A DNA stretch of 64,000 bases from an uncultured SAR86 cluster bacterium (GCA_902625415.1 CACOBG010000001.1:1-64000); one strand, 5' to 3'; shown: positions 1 to 10,798, counted from the first letter of the stretch. Made by a program: numbers and translations. Notes: generated from the sequence alone by a model not told the origin.

Positions 1-328
1 TACCGAAATCCATAAGATCTTCAAAGCTTTCGCTAACTTGTTTAATAATCTCAAAAGCTTTGGAAGAATCATTCAAGTCATCTTTTACTCTTAGTCGATA
101 TTTTTTAATGCCTTCGTTCATGAGCTTACTATCAAAAATCTTGACTCTTGAAGACATTATTTGAGTTTTTAATTTTTCAAGTCTTTTCCAAATAGCCTCT
201 TTTTCTTCTGAGGAAAAGCTATTCCAATTAATGATCTCATAAGAGAATCTTTTGCAACCCCTACAAACTTCATCTCCATAAGTTGTGGAACATATGCCTA
301 TACATGGAGTTCTTGTTCTTTTTGACAT
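1..328 (-). CDS. DUF1289 family protein, 3' end beyond window
   Basis: An open frame starts with ATG at 328 and runs leftward off the window edge for 109 codons without a stop. Near its N-terminus it has PCIGIC, then C-R-G-C-K-R-F, then W...F...EK. This is the hallmark of the short Cys-rich DUF1289 proteins, which look like small metal-binding proteins. The family is usually 60-90 residues of conserved domain. Here the Cys motif is in the first 30 residues and a charged helical tail follows. It is divergent from acnB with about 75 bp between the two starts. The molecular function of the family is not established. The call is firm for the family but the gene is partial, so length and C-terminus are unknown. 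Confidence 0.8.
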   Translation of the reverse strand, partial: MSKRTRTPCIGICSTTYGDEVCRGCKRFSYEIINWNSFSSEEKEAIWKRLEKLKTQIMSSRVKIFDSKLMNEGIKKYRLRVKDDLNDSSKAFEIIKQVSESFEDLMDFG

Positions 329-376
329 TGAAATATTTTAATCCAAATTTAAACTGAATAGACTATTGACGTCTCA

Positions 377-385
377 TGATATAAT
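377..385 (+). promoter_or_regulatory. Extended -10 promoter element before acnB
   Basis: The bases TGATATAAT form an extended -10 (TG, one base, then a perfect TATAAT at 380-385). No good -35 hexamer lies at the normal distance, which is typical of extended -10 promoters. The predicted transcription start is near 392, giving a leader of only about 13 nt before the ATG at 405. This is read from sequence only. Confidence 0.5.
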
Positions 386-404
386 AACTTTTTTTTTACA
401 TGAG

Positions 405-2987
405 ATGCTTGAGAATTATTTAAATTCGGTCAAGGAAAGAAATAGTATTGGAATTCCTCCGGTACCTTTAGATGCTGAACAGACTTCTGAGCTTATAGAA
501 TTAATAAAGAGGGATACCTCCAAAGATCAAAATCTTTTAAATCTTTTGACAGAACGAGTTCCGGCTGGAGTAGATGATGCAGCCTATATCAAGGCAGCTT
601 TTCTTTCTGATATAGCAAATCAAAAAATTAAATGTGGCTTAATTTCGCCAAATGAAGCGACTTTTTACTTAGGAACAATGCTTGGAGGTTATAACGTTGA
701 GCCTTTAATAGGATTACTTGATGATAAGGAATGCGGTGATGAAGCTGTAAAAGCTTTATCAAACACCTTGTTAGTTTTCGATGCTTTCAATGATCTTGCT
801 GAAAAATCTTCCACCTCAGAAAATGCAAAAAAAGTCATTGAATCTTGGGCAGCAGCTGATTGGTTTCTTTCAAAGCCTGAGGTTCCGGAAAAAATTGATA
901 CTGTAGTCTTTAAAGTTCCTGGCGAAACAAATACTGATGATCTCTCCCCTGCTCCAGATGCATGGTCTAGGCCAGACATTCCTTTGCATGCTTTATCAAT
1001 GTACAAGATGCCAAGAGAAGGTCTGACAGATAAACCTCTTGAGGAGATAGAAAAATTAAAAAAAACCGGATTGCCAGTAACTCTCGTCGGAGATGTTATG
1101 GGAACGGGCTCTTCTAGAAAGTCCGCAACTAATTCGGTTCTCTGGCATATCGGTGAAGATATCCCTTTTATTCCTAATAAAAAAACAGGTGGAATATGTA
1201 TTGGTGAAAAAGTTGCTCCGATATTTTTTAACACTATGGAAGATTCTGGAACGCTTGTCTTTGAAGCAGATGTTGAAAAACTAAATATGGGAGACAAAAT
1301 TTCTATTTATCCTCACAAAGGACAAATCAAAGACTCAAAAGGATCGATAATTTCAGAGTTTAATCTTAAATCTGAAACCTTTTTAGATGAGGTTAGAGCT
1401 GGCGGAAGAATACCTTTGATTATAGGCAGAAGTTTAACGGATAAAGCAAGAGAATTCTTGAAGTTATCTCCGTCAGACGTATTTGTTAGGCCTGGAATGG
1501 ATGATGATTCAGATGAAGGCTTTACATTAGCGCAAAAAATGGTTGGAAAAGCTTGCGGAGTAAAAGGAATTAGACCCGGAACTTATTGTGAGCCGATAAT
1601 GACGACCGTTGGATCTCAAGATACTACGGGGCCGATGACAAGAGATGAATTGAAAGAACTAGCTTGTCTAGGCTTTACTTCTGATCTTGTAATGCAATCA
1701 TTTTGTCACACGGTAGCTTATCCAAAACCTGTAGACATAGAAACTCAGCACACACTCCCAGAATTCATAAGAACAAGAGGTGGAGTAGCTTTAAAACCAG
1801 GAGATGGGATTATACATTCATGGTTAAACAGAATGCTTCTACCAGATACTGTAGGCACTGGGGGAGATTCTCATACGAGGTTTCCTATTGGAATTAGTTT
1901 TCCTGCTGGATCTGGGTTAGTAGCTTTTGGTGCAGCTCTAGGGGTTATTCCACTTGATATGCCGGAGTCAGTTTTAGTTAGGTTCTCAGGTGAAATGCAG
2001 CCTGGAATAACTCTCAGAGATCTTGTAAATGCTATCCCGTATGCTGCGATACAGAAGGGTCTTTTGACTGTAGAAAAAGAAAACAAAAAAAATATTTTTT
2101 CCGGTAGATGTTTAGAAATTGAAGGTCTTTCTAATTTAAAAATCGAACAAGCTTTTGAGTTATCGGATGCATCTGCAGAAAGGTCTGCTTCAGGTTGTAC
2201 GGTACTTTTAGATGAAGAACCTATTGTTGAATACTTGAAATCAAATATCGTACTTCTAAGATGGTTAATATCCGAAGGATATGGCGACGCTAGAACCTTA
2301 GAGAGAAGAGCGCAGAAAATGGAAGCTTGGGTTAAGAATCCAATTCTTTTAAAACCTGATAAAAATGCTTCATACGCTGCAACTATAGAAATAGATCTTA
2401 ACGAAATTAAAGAACCTCTCTTAGCTTGTCCAAATGATCCAGACGATGTAAAGCCTCTCTCTGAAATTGGAGAGCCAAAAATTGATGAAGTGTTTATAGG
2501 TTCTTGCATGACGAATATCGGCCACTTTCGGGCTGCAGGAAAGCTATTAGAAAATGTGAAATCATCTCTGCCTACTAGATTATGGATATCACCTCCAACA
2601 AGAATGGATAAATTTCAACTTGAAGAAGAGGGATTTTACAAGATCTATGAAAATGCTGATGTAAGAACAGAGGTACCTGGCTGCTCTCTTTGTATGGGTA
2701 ATCAAGCTAGAGTGGAGCCTAACTGCACAGTTGTATCCACTTCTACAAGAAATTTTCCAAATAGACTTGGAGATGGGGCTAATGTTTATTTATCCTCAGC
2801 TGAGTTAGCTGCTATCTCTTCAATATTAGGAAAATTACCTTCTCTTGACGAATATCATGAATTTATGAAGGACATCAATACAATGTCTTCAGATATTTTT
2901 AGATATATGAATTTCAATGAAATCGCTTCTTATAAAAAAGCTGCTTCTGAAGCTGTACTTCCTTCAGTAACAATTGAATCTAATTAA
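405..2987 (+). CDS. acnB: Bifunctional aconitate hydratase 2 / 2-methylisocitrate dehydratase (AcnB)
   Basis: AcnB interconverts citrate and isocitrate in the TCA cycle, and in other bacteria also hydrates 2-methyl-cis-aconitate. The product is 860 aa, close to the 865 aa of E. coli. The three [4Fe-4S] cysteines are visible as C701 (GSCMTN) and C760/C763 (GCSLCMGN), with the same 59- and 3-residue spacing as E. coli C710/C769/C772. The swivel-domain stretch [20 protein letters not shown] is intact. The frame is open back to a TTG at 366, but the ATG at 405 gives the family N-terminus (MLENYL, compare MLEEYR), so I use 405. Its stop overlaps the end of convergent purF by 8 nt. It could serve the prpBCD genes at 20-23 kb, which lack their own methylaconitase. 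Confidence 0.97.
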   Translation: MLENYLNSVKERNSIGIPPVPLDAEQTSELIELIKRDTSKDQNLLNLLTERVPAGVDDAAYIKAAFLSDIANQKIKCGLISPNEATFYLGTMLGGYNVEPLIGLLDDKECGDEAVKALSNTLLVFDAFNDLAEKSSTSENAKKVIESWAAADWFLSKPEVPEKIDTVVFKVPGETNTDDLSPAPDAWSRPDIPLHALSMYKMPREGLTDKPLEEIEKLKKTGLPVTLVGDVMGTGSSRKSATNSVLWHIGEDIPFIPNKKTGGICIGEKVAPIFFNTMEDSGTLVFEADVEKLNMGDKISIYPHKGQIKDSKGSIISEFNLKSETFLDEVRAGGRIPLIIGRSLTDKAREFLKLSPSDVFVRPGMDDDSDEGFTLAQKMVGKACGVKGIRPGTYCEPIMTTVGSQDTTGPMTRDELKELACLGFTSDLVMQSFCHTVAYPKPVDIETQHTLPEFIRTRGGVALKPGDGIIHSWLNRMLLPDTVGTGGDSHTRFPIGISFPAGSGLVAFGAALGVIPLDMPESVLVRFSGEMQPGITLRDLVNAIPYAAIQKGLLTVEKENKKNIFSGRCLEIEGLSNLKIEQAFELSDASAERSASGCTVLLDEEPIVEYLKSNIVLLRWLISEGYGDARTLERRAQKMEAWVKNPILLKPDKNASYAATIEIDLNEIKEPLLACPNDPDDVKPLSEIGEPKIDEVFIGSCMTNIGHFRAAGKLLENVKSSLPTRLWISPPTRMDKFQLEEEGFYKIYENADVRTEVPGCSLCMGNQARVEPNCTVVSTSTRNFPNRLGDGANVYLSSAELAAISSILGKLPSLDEYHEFMKDINTMSSDIFRYMNFNEIASYKKAASEAVLPSVTIESN

Positions 2988-4473
2988 TTAAACCTTTTGT
3001 TGGTGATTTGTTAGAGTCCTTTCGGTCCACCTCAAGATTCATCAAATATTCCTCTGTCACAGAACCACATATATAATTTCCATCAAAAATGGATGTTTCA
3101 AAATTTTTCATTTCAGGATTTCCTTCTTGAGCAGCAGAAATTAAATCGGATAAATTCTGATATACAAGCCAATCCGCTCCAATAAAATCTGCAATCTGAC
3201 TTTCATCTCTTTGGTGGGCAATTAATTCTGTAGTTGCTGCCATGTCGATTCCATAAACATTTTGAAATCTCACGGGAGGAGCTGCCGAAGCAAAATATAC
3301 TTTTTTTGCTCCTACTTTTCTCACCATTTCAACTATCTGTTTACTTGTTGTGCCTCTTACTATTGAGTCATCAATTAAAAGAATGTTTTTTCCTTTGAAT
3401 TCGTATGACACAGGATTTAACTTTCTTCTTACAGATTTTCTTCTCATTTCTTGTTTGGGCATAATAAAAGTCCTTCCAATGTATCTATTTTTTACAAAAC
3501 CTTCCCGATAGCTTACCCCTAGTGTTTTTGCCACTTCAATTGCTGATGTAGTACTGCTCTCTGGAATGGGTATTACTGCGTCTATGTCATGATCAGGATG
3601 TAAAGAGAGAATTTTCTTCCCCAAATATTGACCCATTCTGAGACGAGATTTCATGACAGATATTTTGTCTATGACAGCATCAGGTCTTGCCAAGTAAACA
3701 TATTCAAAAATACATGGAAAGTGTGAAGGATTATCAAAACAGACTTTTCTTTCAACTTCTCCCTCTAAAGAAATAAAAACCGCTTCTCCAGGATTTACAT
3801 CGCCAACTACTTCAAAATTGAGAGTCTCCAAGGCTGGGCTTTCAGAAGCAATCATATAATCAGAACCAATTAAATCATTGTCTTTTTTTCCTAAAATTAA
3901 TGGCCTTATTCCGTTAGGATCTCTAAAGCCAACTATTCCAACCCCACAAATCATGATTACAACTGAATAAGCACCTTTAAGTCTTTGATGAGTCCTAGAG
4001 ACTGCTTCAAATATTTCTTTGGCAGATGGTTTCGTTCCGGGAAAGTTAACTTTGTAAAGTTCATGAGCAAAAACATTGAGAATAATTTCAGAATCCGAAT
4101 TGGTATTGATGTGTCTAAGATCTTCAAAAATTAGTTCTTTAGTAAGCTCTTTTGTATTAACAAGATTGCCGTTATGAGAAATGCTTATTCCAAAAGGAGA
4201 ATTTGAATACATTGGTTGAGCAAGCTCTCTATTTTGATCACCTGCAGTTGGATACCTGACGTGTCCAATGCCTAATTTACCTTTCAGTGAAAGTATGTGT
4301 TGTTGTCTGAAAACCTCTCTAACAAGTCCTAGTTGTTTTCTAATATGAAATTTTTCCCCTTCATTAGTAGCAATTCCAGCAGCGTCTTGACCTCTATGTT
4401 GGATCACTGTGAGTGCTTCATACAAAGCAGGAGCAGCATCCTCTTTTGAAACTATGCCAACAACGCCACACAT
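2980..4473 (-). CDS. purF: Amidophosphoribosyltransferase
   Basis: This enzyme makes phosphoribosylamine from PRPP and glutamine, the first step of purine synthesis. The product is 497 aa (E. coli 505). It begins MCGVVGIV, so Cys2 becomes the N-terminal nucleophile of the Ntn glutaminase domain. The C-terminal phosphoribosyltransferase domain has the PRPP loop [12 protein letters not shown] near residue 366. It is the last gene of the long aroC-to-purF run. cvpA lies 9 nt upstream, the same cvpA-purF pairing seen in many gammaproteobacteria. Its 3' end overlaps acnB on the opposite strand, leaving no room for a classical terminator. The identification is secure. Confidence 0.97.
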   Translation of the reverse strand: MCGVVGIVSKEDAAPALYEALTVIQHRGQDAAGIATNEGEKFHIRKQLGLVREVFRQQHILSLKGKLGIGHVRYPTAGDQNRELAQPMYSNSPFGISISHNGNLVNTKELTKELIFEDLRHINTNSDSEIILNVFAHELYKVNFPGTKPSAKEIFEAVSRTHQRLKGAYSVVIMICGVGIVGFRDPNGIRPLILGKKDNDLIGSDYMIASESPALETLNFEVVGDVNPGEAVFISLEGEVERKVCFDNPSHFPCIFEYVYLARPDAVIDKISVMKSRLRMGQYLGKKILSLHPDHDIDAVIPIPESSTTSAIEVAKTLGVSYREGFVKNRYIGRTFIMPKQEMRRKSVRRKLNPVSYEFKGKNILLIDDSIVRGTTSKQIVEMVRKVGAKKVYFASAAPPVRFQNVYGIDMAATTELIAHQRDESQIADFIGADWLVYQNLSDLISAAQEGNPEMKNFETSIFDGNYICGSVTEEYLMNLEVDRKDSNKSPTKGLIN

Positions 4474-4482
4474 TTTGAGTAT

Positions 4483-5019
4483 TTAATTAAAGGGGTTTTG
4501 TTCTAAATCTAAATCTTCAGAATTAATTTCTTTATAAGGTAATTTACCTACAAAAGAGCCTAGATGGTCTGCACCAGTTAAAATATAGTCAGACATGTAA
4601 CTATCTTTCCACCATGTTTGTCGCATTATATACGTGTCTCCAACCAAAAACATTACAATTATTATTACAGAACCTCTAAAGCCTCCAAATAAACCCCCAA
4701 AAATTCTGTCTAAAAGACCTTTTTGCATAGAATTCATCCCCTTCATTATGGCCTTTCCCGTAATTCTAAAAATAATTAGTAAAACTATAAAAATTGAGAC
4801 AAAACTAAAAATACTTTTTATTTCTTTGTCATTCGTGAAATTATCAAAAATTTCCATAGGGTAGTAACGAAAAAACCATGCAATTAAAATAGCACTTATC
4901 CAAATAGCGTTTGAAATAATTTCAATATATAAACCTCTTGAAATACCAATCAAAAGCGAACTAAAAAAAATTAGTAATATAAAAAAATCAAAGGTATTAA
5001 GGTATAAAAGAAAATCCAT
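4483..5019 (-). CDS. cvpA: CvpA family inner-membrane protein
   Basis: CvpA is a small inner-membrane protein named for its need in colicin V production; its general role is still unclear. The 178-aa product has about four hydrophobic helices, the first two within residues 10-50 and others near 70-90 and 110-130. The glycine-rich GGLFGGFRG segment before the last helix is typical of the family. The ATG shares one base with the folC stop (TAATG), which implies translational coupling. It sits directly before purF, the classical position. The SPOR/DedD gene found between folC and cvpA in Pseudomonas is absent here. Confidence 0.9.
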   Translation of the reverse strand: MDFLLYLNTFDFFILLIFFSSLLIGISRGLYIEIISNAIWISAILIAWFFRYYPMEIFDNFTNDKEIKSIFSFVSIFIVLLIIFRITGKAIMKGMNSMQKGLLDRIFGGLFGGFRGSVIIIVMFLVGDTYIMRQTWWKDSYMSDYILTGADHLGSFVGKLPYKEINSEDLDLEQNPFN

Positions 5020-6242
5020 TACAAGACTTCTTTCAAACTATGAATGGAAATAGGGAGATTTCTTACTTCTAACAAACATTTAAAAAATTCACCAGAAAAG
5101 TAAAAAGAGCCAGTAAATAAATTGAGTTCATTCATGCTTTTATCTTTTGCAATTGAATAGAGACTTTTTATTGAATCTTTGACAATAAAGTTGAATTTAA
5201 GACTTCTTGTTTTTGATAAAACTTTTTTTGATGACATTAGTCTTTGATGAATGTTGTCTGCTATGAAGATTTTATCAACTATGCCTTCAAAAGGCTCTAA
5301 TAGTTTTTTTGGATCTTTATTATCCGAACACGCAAAAAATAAATTAATTTTTTTTTCTTTAAAATTTGAGCCAAGGTAGTTTATTAAATTTCTTACTGAG
5401 TCTTCGTTATGGGCAGAATCTACAAGAAAATTTTCAAATAAAGTCAACCTGCCAAAAATCTCAAAATCATCCAGGAATTTCTTTGTAATTTCAGAAGAAA
5501 AATCAAAAATACTGTTTTTTGAAACTTCTTTTAGGCAAAAAAGTACTTCTTTAGAAACAGTTCTTTTTTTAGAAAACTCATCAAGGGAATAACTTTTTTT
5601 TTCAGGAGAGATTAAAAAAGAATTAACTTTTGAAGCTTTTTCAATGATTGCGTTTGGTACATTTTCAGAGCCGAATATTAAAGGTTTTTCGGCTCTAGCA
5701 ATTTCAGCTTTCTCAGCTGCAATTTCTTCTATCGTATCTCCTAGATATTCTTGGTGATCCAGGGCAACCTTGGTAATTACAGATATATCAGGTTCAATAA
5801 AATTCATAGGATCTAACCTCCCTCCCATGCCTATCTCTAGGATCCAAAGATCTAAATCCGATTTATCAAAGTGATATAGAGCTGCTAAAGAAATTATTTG
5901 ATAGAAATTAAGACTATGACTTTCTTTGTATCGATTGAATCTCTTCAAAACGTCTAAAAGTATTTCGTCTGATATTTCTTTATCATTTACTCTAATACGT
6001 TCATTAAAATTTAGAAGATGTGGAGAAGTAAAGGTTCCAACTGATACTTTCTTTTTTAACGCAAGTTTAGTAATTAATTCGGAAAGCGACCCTTTTCCAT
6101 TAGTACCGCCAATTAGAATGGTTTCTTTAGGTTTTTTTAAATTTAAAGAGTTAAGAACTTCTTTATATCCATCTAAACTCCTTTTTTTGTAATTTTGGAT
6201 AAGAAGGTTTTCTTCAATCCATTTTGATAAATTTTCAGGCAA
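5019..6242 (-). CDS. folC: Bifunctional dihydrofolate / folylpolyglutamate synthase
   Basis: FolC joins glutamate to dihydropteroate and extends the polyglutamate tail of folates, using ATP. The 407-aa product has the Mur-ligase-like P-loop GGTNGKGSLSE near residue 45, the TFTSPHLLNFNERIR segment, and the EIGMGGRLDPMN motif. It then has the DHQEYLG histidine motif and a C-terminal glutamate-ligase domain with the SAHNEDSVRN motif. It is slightly shorter than E. coli FolC (422 aa). The start lies 4 nt after the accD stop. Codon and base use match its neighbours. Confidence 0.95.
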   Translation of the reverse strand: MPENLSKWIEENLLIQNYKKRSLDGYKEVLNSLNLKKPKETILIGGTNGKGSLSELITKLALKKKVSVGTFTSPHLLNFNERIRVNDKEISDEILLDVLKRFNRYKESHSLNFYQIISLAALYHFDKSDLDLWILEIGMGGRLDPMNFIEPDISVITKVALDHQEYLGDTIEEIAAEKAEIARAEKPLIFGSENVPNAIIEKASKVNSFLISPEKKSYSLDEFSKKRTVSKEVLFCLKEVSKNSIFDFSSEITKKFLDDFEIFGRLTLFENFLVDSAHNEDSVRNLINYLGSNFKEKKINLFFACSDNKDPKKLLEPFEGIVDKIFIADNIHQRLMSSKKVLSKTRSLKFNFIVKDSIKSLYSIAKDKSMNELNLFTGSFYFSGEFFKCLLEVRNLPISIHSLKEVL

Positions 6243-6246
6243 TGAA

Positions 6247-7107
6247 TTAACCGACGTGTAATTTAGATATCAAGCCTGAAATCTTATCTTTCATATGAGA
6301 TCTTTGAACAATCATATCTATCATTCCGTGTTTCAAAAGAAACTCACTTCTTTGAAAGCCTTCCGGAAGCTTTACTCTTACTGTATCCTCAATAACTCTC
6401 GGACCAGCAAAGCCTACTTGTGCTTTTGGTTCAGCAATATTTATATCCCCTAGCATCGCTAAACTCGCTGCAACTCCTCCATATATTGGATCAGTCAATA
6501 CCGAAATAAATGGGAGCTTCTTACTTTTTAATTTATTTAGCGCAGCACTTGTTCTGGACATTTGAAATAAAGAAAACAAAGATTCTTGCATCCTTGCTCC
6601 GCCACTAGTTGCTACACATATGAAAGGACAAGATTTTTCAATAGCAAATTCAACTGCATCGACGAATTTTTGACCAACTACCGAACCCATTGAGCCTCCC
6701 AAAAATCTAAATTCAAATACAGAAAGTACTACGTCTTTATCGTTGAGTTTTCCGTGAACAGAAATCAAAGCTTCAGTTTCATCTATATTTGTTTTTGCAT
6801 CATTCAACCTTTCTTTGTATTTCTTTGTGTCTGTAAACGAAAGCCAATCCTTTGTTTTAAGTTCAGATGAAATTTCTTCATATTCATCATGATCAATTAA
6901 GTAAGAAATTCTATGTCTAGCGCCTATTCTTATATGATGATCACAATTTGGACAGACATACATATTCGCTTCAAGATCAGGCCCATAGAGAATTTCTTTA
7001 CAATTTGAGCAAGTTTGCCAGAGCCCTTGAGGAACTGGACTTTTTTTCTCTTCTTTATGCTGTTTCCCGAGAGAAGGTAGGATCTTGTTAAACCAACTTT
7101 TAACCAT
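6247..7107 (-). CDS. accD: Acetyl-CoA carboxylase carboxyltransferase subunit beta
   Basis: AccD is the beta half of the carboxyltransferase that makes malonyl-CoA for fatty-acid synthesis; it works with AccA, which is not in this window. The 286-aa product has an N-terminal zinc ribbon with two CxxC pairs (CSNC about residue 33 and CPNC about residue 52). The crotonase-like carboxyltransferase domain follows, with SGGARMQE and the GFAGPRVIE stretch. The start is 1 nt after the trpA stop. The accD-folC order is conserved across gammaproteobacteria. Confidence 0.96.
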   Translation of the reverse strand: MVKSWFNKILPSLGKQHKEEKKSPVPQGLWQTCSNCKEILYGPDLEANMYVCPNCDHHIRIGARHRISYLIDHDEYEEISSELKTKDWLSFTDTKKYKERLNDAKTNIDETEALISVHGKLNDKDVVLSVFEFRFLGGSMGSVVGQKFVDAVEFAIEKSCPFICVATSGGARMQESLFSLFQMSRTSAALNKLKSKKLPFISVLTDPIYGGVAASLAMLGDINIAEPKAQVGFAGPRVIEDTVRVKLPEGFQRSEFLLKHGMIDMIVQRSHMKDKISGLISKLHVG

Positions 7108-7108
7108 A

Positions 7109-7885
7109 CTAATTTATAGCTTTTTTTAACGATTTAGTGAAGTTTGAGATTTTTGGGGTAGATTTTTTTTCTATGAAGTCAATGATTTTTGTCCCAACTA
7201 CTATGCCATCTGAAAAAGATGCCATTTTTTTTGCTGTTTGCGCATCTTTAATGCCAAACCCAACTACAACTGGAAGATTTGTAAGCGACTTAATATTCTT
7301 TACTTTATTTTTTACTTCGTTGAAGTTTTTTAACTCAGCTCCGGTGATTCCTTTCAGTGAAACGTAGTACAAATATCCAGATGAAGAAGCGAGCATTCTT
7401 TTCAATCTTTTGGCATCTGTTGTTGGAGAAATCAATCTTATGAGATCAATGTTTTCTTTTTTCAGGTTATTAAAAAAAGATTTGCTTTCATCGTAGGGCA
7501 AATCTACAACTATCACACCATCTACGCCAGCTTGGTTTAATTCTTTTGCCAATTTATTTTTGAGAGATAGAAATGAGTTCATATAACCCATGAGAACAAT
7601 AGGTACGTTTTTATTTTTAATTCTAATTTGTTTGCAAAGATTTAAAATATCTTTAAATTGAATATTTTTTTTAAGCGCCCTTTCATGCGCCTTCTGTATA
7701 ACTGGTCCTTCAGACATTGGGTCGGAAAAAGGCACCCCGATTTCTAAAATATCAGCCCCTGAGGCAATTAAATCATTGAGAATTTTTTTTGAACTCTCTA
7801 AATTTGGATCTCCAGCAACCGTGTAAGTTACTAAGACCTTATTTTTAGTTTCTTTTTGATTGAAGACTTTTTCTAAACGCGTCAC
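7109..7885 (-). CDS. trpA: Tryptophan synthase alpha chain
   Basis: TrpA cleaves indole-3-glycerol phosphate to indole and glyceraldehyde 3-phosphate and passes indole to TrpB. The 258-aa TIM barrel contains [14 protein letters not shown] with the catalytic Glu near residue 47, VDLPYDE with the catalytic Asp, and a phosphate-binding [11 protein letters not shown] segment. The family usually has YVSL.GVTG; here it is [11 protein letters not shown]. Its ATG overlaps the trpB stop by 4 nt, so the pair should be made in step. Confidence 0.96.
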   Translation of the reverse strand: MTRLEKVFNQKETKNKVLVTYTVAGDPNLESSKKILNDLIASGADILEIGVPFSDPMSEGPVIQKAHERALKKNIQFKDILNLCKQIRIKNKNVPIVLMGYMNSFLSLKNKLAKELNQAGVDGVIVVDLPYDESKSFFNNLKKENIDLIRLISPTTDAKRLKRMLASSSGYLYYVSLKGITGAELKNFNEVKNKVKNIKSLTNLPVVVGFGIKDAQTAKKMASFSDGIVVGTKIIDFIEKKSTPKISNFTKSLKKAIN

Positions 7886-9096
7886 AAAGTCATTCCATCT
7901 TCTTTAGCAACAGTAAACATATCTTTATCCCCCCTTCCGGATAGATTGATGACTATTGTCTTAGACTTGCTAAGTTTAGGTGCAATTTTGTTTACATATG
8001 CCAAAGCATGAGAAGTTTCTAATGCGGGCATGATTCCTTCTGTTTTAGTTAAATCATGGAAGCTTTTTAATGCCTGCTGATCGGTTGCACTTTGATACTC
8101 AACTCTACCGATATCTCTCAAATAAGCATGTTCTGGACCAACTCCTGGATAATCTAAGCCCGCTGAAACCGAATGTGTTGATAAAATCTGACCATTTTTG
8201 TCTTGCATAAGATAAGTTTTCATTCCATGCAATACTCCTACCTTACCATCACTTAATGGCGCAGCATGTTTTCCTGATTTCACTCCAGAACCTCCTGCTT
8301 CGACGCCAACTAATTTAGTTTTTGTTTCTTTTATAAAGGGATGAAAAATACCCATTGCATTTGATCCTCCTCCAACGCAAGCAACAATGATGTCGGGATA
8401 TTTACCAAACTCTTTTTTTGATTGAATCTTAAGTTCTTTTCCGACAATAGAATTAAAATCTCTTACAATTTCTGGGTATGGGTGAGGTCCTGCCACACTA
8501 CCAATAATGTAATGGGTATCCTCAACATTAGTTACCCAGTCTCTCATTGCTTCATTCATAGCGTCTTTAAGAGTTTTTGTTCCAGAATCTACAGAACAAA
8601 CTTCTGCTCCTAGCAGCTTCATTCTATATACATTGAGAGCTTGCCTTTCGATATCTTCTTCGCCCATGAAAATAATACATTCCAGTCCATGTCTAGCTGC
8701 GACAGTCGCGGTTGCAACTCCATGTTGACCTGCACCAGTTTCAGCAATGACTCGCTTTTTACCCATTTTTTTTGCAAGTAAAACCTGACCAACGGTATTG
8801 TTGATTTTGTGAGCTCCGGTATGATTTAAGTCTTCTCTTTTCAAATAAATTTTTGCTCCACCAAGTTTTTTAGTCCATCTTTCAGCAAAATATAATGGTG
8901 ATGGCCTGCCAACAAAATCATTTAAATCTTTTATTACTTCTTCTTGGAAAGATTTATCTTTCTTAACTTTAGCGTAAACTTTTTCTAACTCTTCAAGAGC
9001 TGTAATAAGAGTTTCAGAGACATATTTGCCTCCAAATTCTCCAAATCTTCCCTCATTATCGGGAAAAGCATAATTATTTAAGTTTTTATATTTCAT
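7882..9096 (-). CDS. trpB: Tryptophan synthase beta chain
   Basis: TrpB condenses indole with L-serine to give tryptophan, using PLP. The 404-aa product carries [11 protein letters not shown] with the PLP-binding lysine, [12 protein letters not shown], and the phosphate-binding [10 protein letters not shown]. The end of trpF overlaps its start by 11 nt and trpA overlaps its end by 4 nt. trpB and trpA are inserted between trpF and accD relative to Pseudomonas, an arrangement also seen in other gammaproteobacteria. trpE, trpD and trpC are not in the window. Confidence 0.97.
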   Translation of the reverse strand: MKYKNLNNYAFPDNEGRFGEFGGKYVSETLITALEELEKVYAKVKKDKSFQEEVIKDLNDFVGRPSPLYFAERWTKKLGGAKIYLKREDLNHTGAHKINNTVGQVLLAKKMGKKRVIAETGAGQHGVATATVAARHGLECIIFMGEEDIERQALNVYRMKLLGAEVCSVDSGTKTLKDAMNEAMRDWVTNVEDTHYIIGSVAGPHPYPEIVRDFNSIVGKELKIQSKKEFGKYPDIIVACVGGGSNAMGIFHPFIKETKTKLVGVEAGGSGVKSGKHAAPLSDGKVGVLHGMKTYLMQDKNGQILSTHSVSAGLDYPGVGPEHAYLRDIGRVEYQSATDQQALKSFHDLTKTEGIMPALETSHALAYVNKIAPKLSKSKTIVINLSGRGDKDMFTVAKEDGMTL

Positions 9097-9703
9097 CTAC
9101 AATTTTTAAAAAATGTTTTAACTCGGCTATATCTTTTTTTCTTGGTTTAGATTCTACTCCAGAAGCTAAATCAACACCGTAAGGCTTATAGCTCTTGATC
9201 AAAGACGCTATATTATTTGAATTTAACCCACCTGCAATTATTAAATTATTTTTTATTTCTTTGGGTATAAGCTTCCAATCAAAAGTTTTTCCAGTACCAC
9301 CTCTTATTTTTTGACCTCCGGAATCAAGAAGAATTGCAAATGCATCACCAAATTCTGTTATTTTATTTTGAAAGTCTTTCTCATTCATTGAAATAGCTTT
9401 TATGTAAGGTAGATTAAAAGAAGCGCAAAAGTCCTGACTCTCATCTCCATGAAATTGAAGAATAGGGTTTTTAAAATAACTTATAGCTTTTTTTATACCT
9501 TCTTTTGATTCATTAACAAAAACGATGACGGGAGAGATTTTTTCATTAAAACATTTTCCTGAAGATTCTAAAAACTCAAAAGAGACATATCTTGGACTAT
9601 CTTTATCTCTATTAAAGCCTATGGCGTCTATATCCAATTTGATCAGCTCTTTTAAGTCCTGATCATTTGTTACTCCGCAAATCTTAATATATGGTTTCAT
9701 CAA
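9086..9703 (-). CDS. trpF: Phosphoribosylanthranilate isomerase
   Basis: TrpF converts phosphoribosylanthranilate to carboxyphenylaminodeoxyribulose phosphate in tryptophan synthesis. The 205-aa barrel begins [14 protein letters not shown], with the catalytic Cys in KICG, and has the catalytic Asp in LLDSGG. The phosphate-binding [10 protein letters not shown] and GVDLASGVE segments are typical. It stands alone rather than fused to TrpC as in E. coli. It overlaps truA by 4 nt and trpB by 11 nt. Either of the two Met codons at the N-terminus could be the start. Confidence 0.94.
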   Translation of the reverse strand: MMKPYIKICGVTNDQDLKELIKLDIDAIGFNRDKDSPRYVSFEFLESSGKCFNEKISPVIVFVNESKEGIKKAISYFKNPILQFHGDESQDFCASFNLPYIKAISMNEKDFQNKITEFGDAFAILLDSGGQKIRGGTGKTFDWKLIPKEIKNNLIIAGGLNSNNIASLIKSYKPYGVDLASGVESKPRKKDIAELKHFLKIVDEI

Positions 9704-10494
9704 CTCTTCAGCGTTAATTGATTGTTATATTTTGGCTTATATATTTTAAATGAAGGGTCATATTCTGGTCCTAAATAAAACAAACCCTTTGCTTCTGCAG
9801 TCTTACCTGCATGGGTTCTATCTCTAGCTTCTAAAATATCTTTCATTGATTCAGGTGAAATTATTTCTGAACCGACTTCTATAAGTGTTCCAACAATAAT
9901 TCGTATCATATTCAACAGGAAAGCATTAGCGGATATTTCTATAGATACAATATTTTGCCTTTTCTTAACCTTAACATCGAAAACGTTTCTGTTGGGGCTA
10001 TTTGATTGGCAGCCTGATCCTCTAAAAGAGGAAAAATCCTTTTCACCAATAAGATAATTTGAAGCTTTTTGCATCAAATTTATATCAAGAGGAGCTCTTA
10101 TCAGAGAAGTAAAATTTCTGTTTAAGACAGATTGTTTGTTGCCGTTGAGAATATGATATCTATAAGTCCTTTTGGTTGCTGAAAATCTGGAATGAAAATC
10201 TTCAGGAACTTTTTTAATCCAATTTATGCTTATATCTCTAGGAAGGATTGAATTACACCCTGCTAACCATGCTTTATTTAATCTATTTGCTGAAGTCTCG
10301 AAATGAATAACTTGCATCGAAGCGTGAACTCCCGAGTCAGTTCTACCTGAGCAAATCGTTTTTACACTTTCATTTGCAACCTTAGATAATGATTCTTCAA
10401 TCTTTTCTTGAATTGTCAGGTTAGTTTTTTTTTGTTTTTGCCAACCTTTGTAAGAAGTACCGATATACTCTATGCCTAATGCATATCTTTGCAT
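9700..10494 (-). CDS. truA: tRNA pseudouridine(38-40) synthase
   Basis: TruA makes pseudouridine at positions 38-40 of the tRNA anticodon arm. The 264-aa product begins RYALGIEYIGTSYKGWQKQ, typical of the family, and has the catalytic aspartate in CSGRTDSGVHA near residue 60. FLLNMIRIIVGTL near the C-terminus matches the FLRNMVR signature. It lies 1 nt after the small FimV-like gene. The asd-fimV-truA-trpF order is the Pseudomonas arrangement. Confidence 0.96.
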   Translation of the reverse strand: MQRYALGIEYIGTSYKGWQKQKKTNLTIQEKIEESLSKVANESVKTICSGRTDSGVHASMQVIHFETSANRLNKAWLAGCNSILPRDISINWIKKVPEDFHSRFSATKRTYRYHILNGNKQSVLNRNFTSLIRAPLDINLMQKASNYLIGEKDFSSFRGSGCQSNSPNRNVFDVKVKKRQNIVSIEISANAFLLNMIRIIVGTLIEVGSEIISPESMKDILEARDRTHAGKTAEAKGLFYLGPEYDPSFKIYKPKYNNQLTLKS

Positions 10495-10495
10495 A

Positions 10496-10798
10496 TTATT
10501 TTAGTTTTTGAGAGATTGTTTGATAAGTATTTTTTTCCTCTTCTTCTAATTGATCTAGTTTAATTTTATTTAGGAGTTCTTTAGCTTTATCTATTTGGTT
10601 CATTTCAGAATAAATGATGGCTAAATTTAAATTAATGGAATTATCTTTTCCAAGTTCATTATTAGATTTGTTCAATTCTTTCTGATTTCTTTCTTCCTCT
10701 TTTTTTGAATTATCAGCAAAAAGTAAAAGAAAAATTAAAAAGGCAAAAATTAAAATCCCAATTATTAAATAAATTTCCCTGGGTAAAAAAGTATCCAT
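10496..10798 (-). CDS. FimV-like remnant: one membrane anchor plus a C-terminal TPR
   Basis: This 100-aa protein has one strong transmembrane helix at about residues 9-27, a charged Lys/Glu/Asn linker at about 30-54, and one TPR-like helix pair at 55-100. The stretch INLNLAIIYSEMNQIDKAKE resembles the conserved C-terminal FimV segment (LARAYIDMGD..GAREIL). It lies exactly between asd and truA, where Pseudomonas has the very large fimV gene. From position plus motif I infer a drastically shortened FimV homologue that has lost the LysM-containing periplasmic region and most of the cytoplasmic region. It overlaps asd by 1 nt and precedes truA by 1 nt. It could instead be an unrelated anchored TPR protein. 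No function is proven. Confidence 0.65.
   Translation of the reverse strand: MDTFLPREIYLIIGILIFAFLIFLLLFADNSKKEEERNQKELNKSNNELGKDNSINLNLAIIYSEMNQIDKAKELLNKIKLDQLEEEEKNTYQTISQKLK

Noticed and set aside
366-404. A TTG start that extends acnB by 13 codons
   Set aside because: The ATG at 405 reproduces the E. coli N-terminus, and the extra codons overlap the extended -10 promoter at 377-385.
689-1297. 202-codon minus-strand frame inside acnB
   Set aside because: It is a frame shadow of acnB with no start context or domain; acnB is unmistakable.
1871-2509. 212-codon minus-strand frame inside acnB
   Set aside because: Also a shadow of acnB, with no family motif and no ribosome site.
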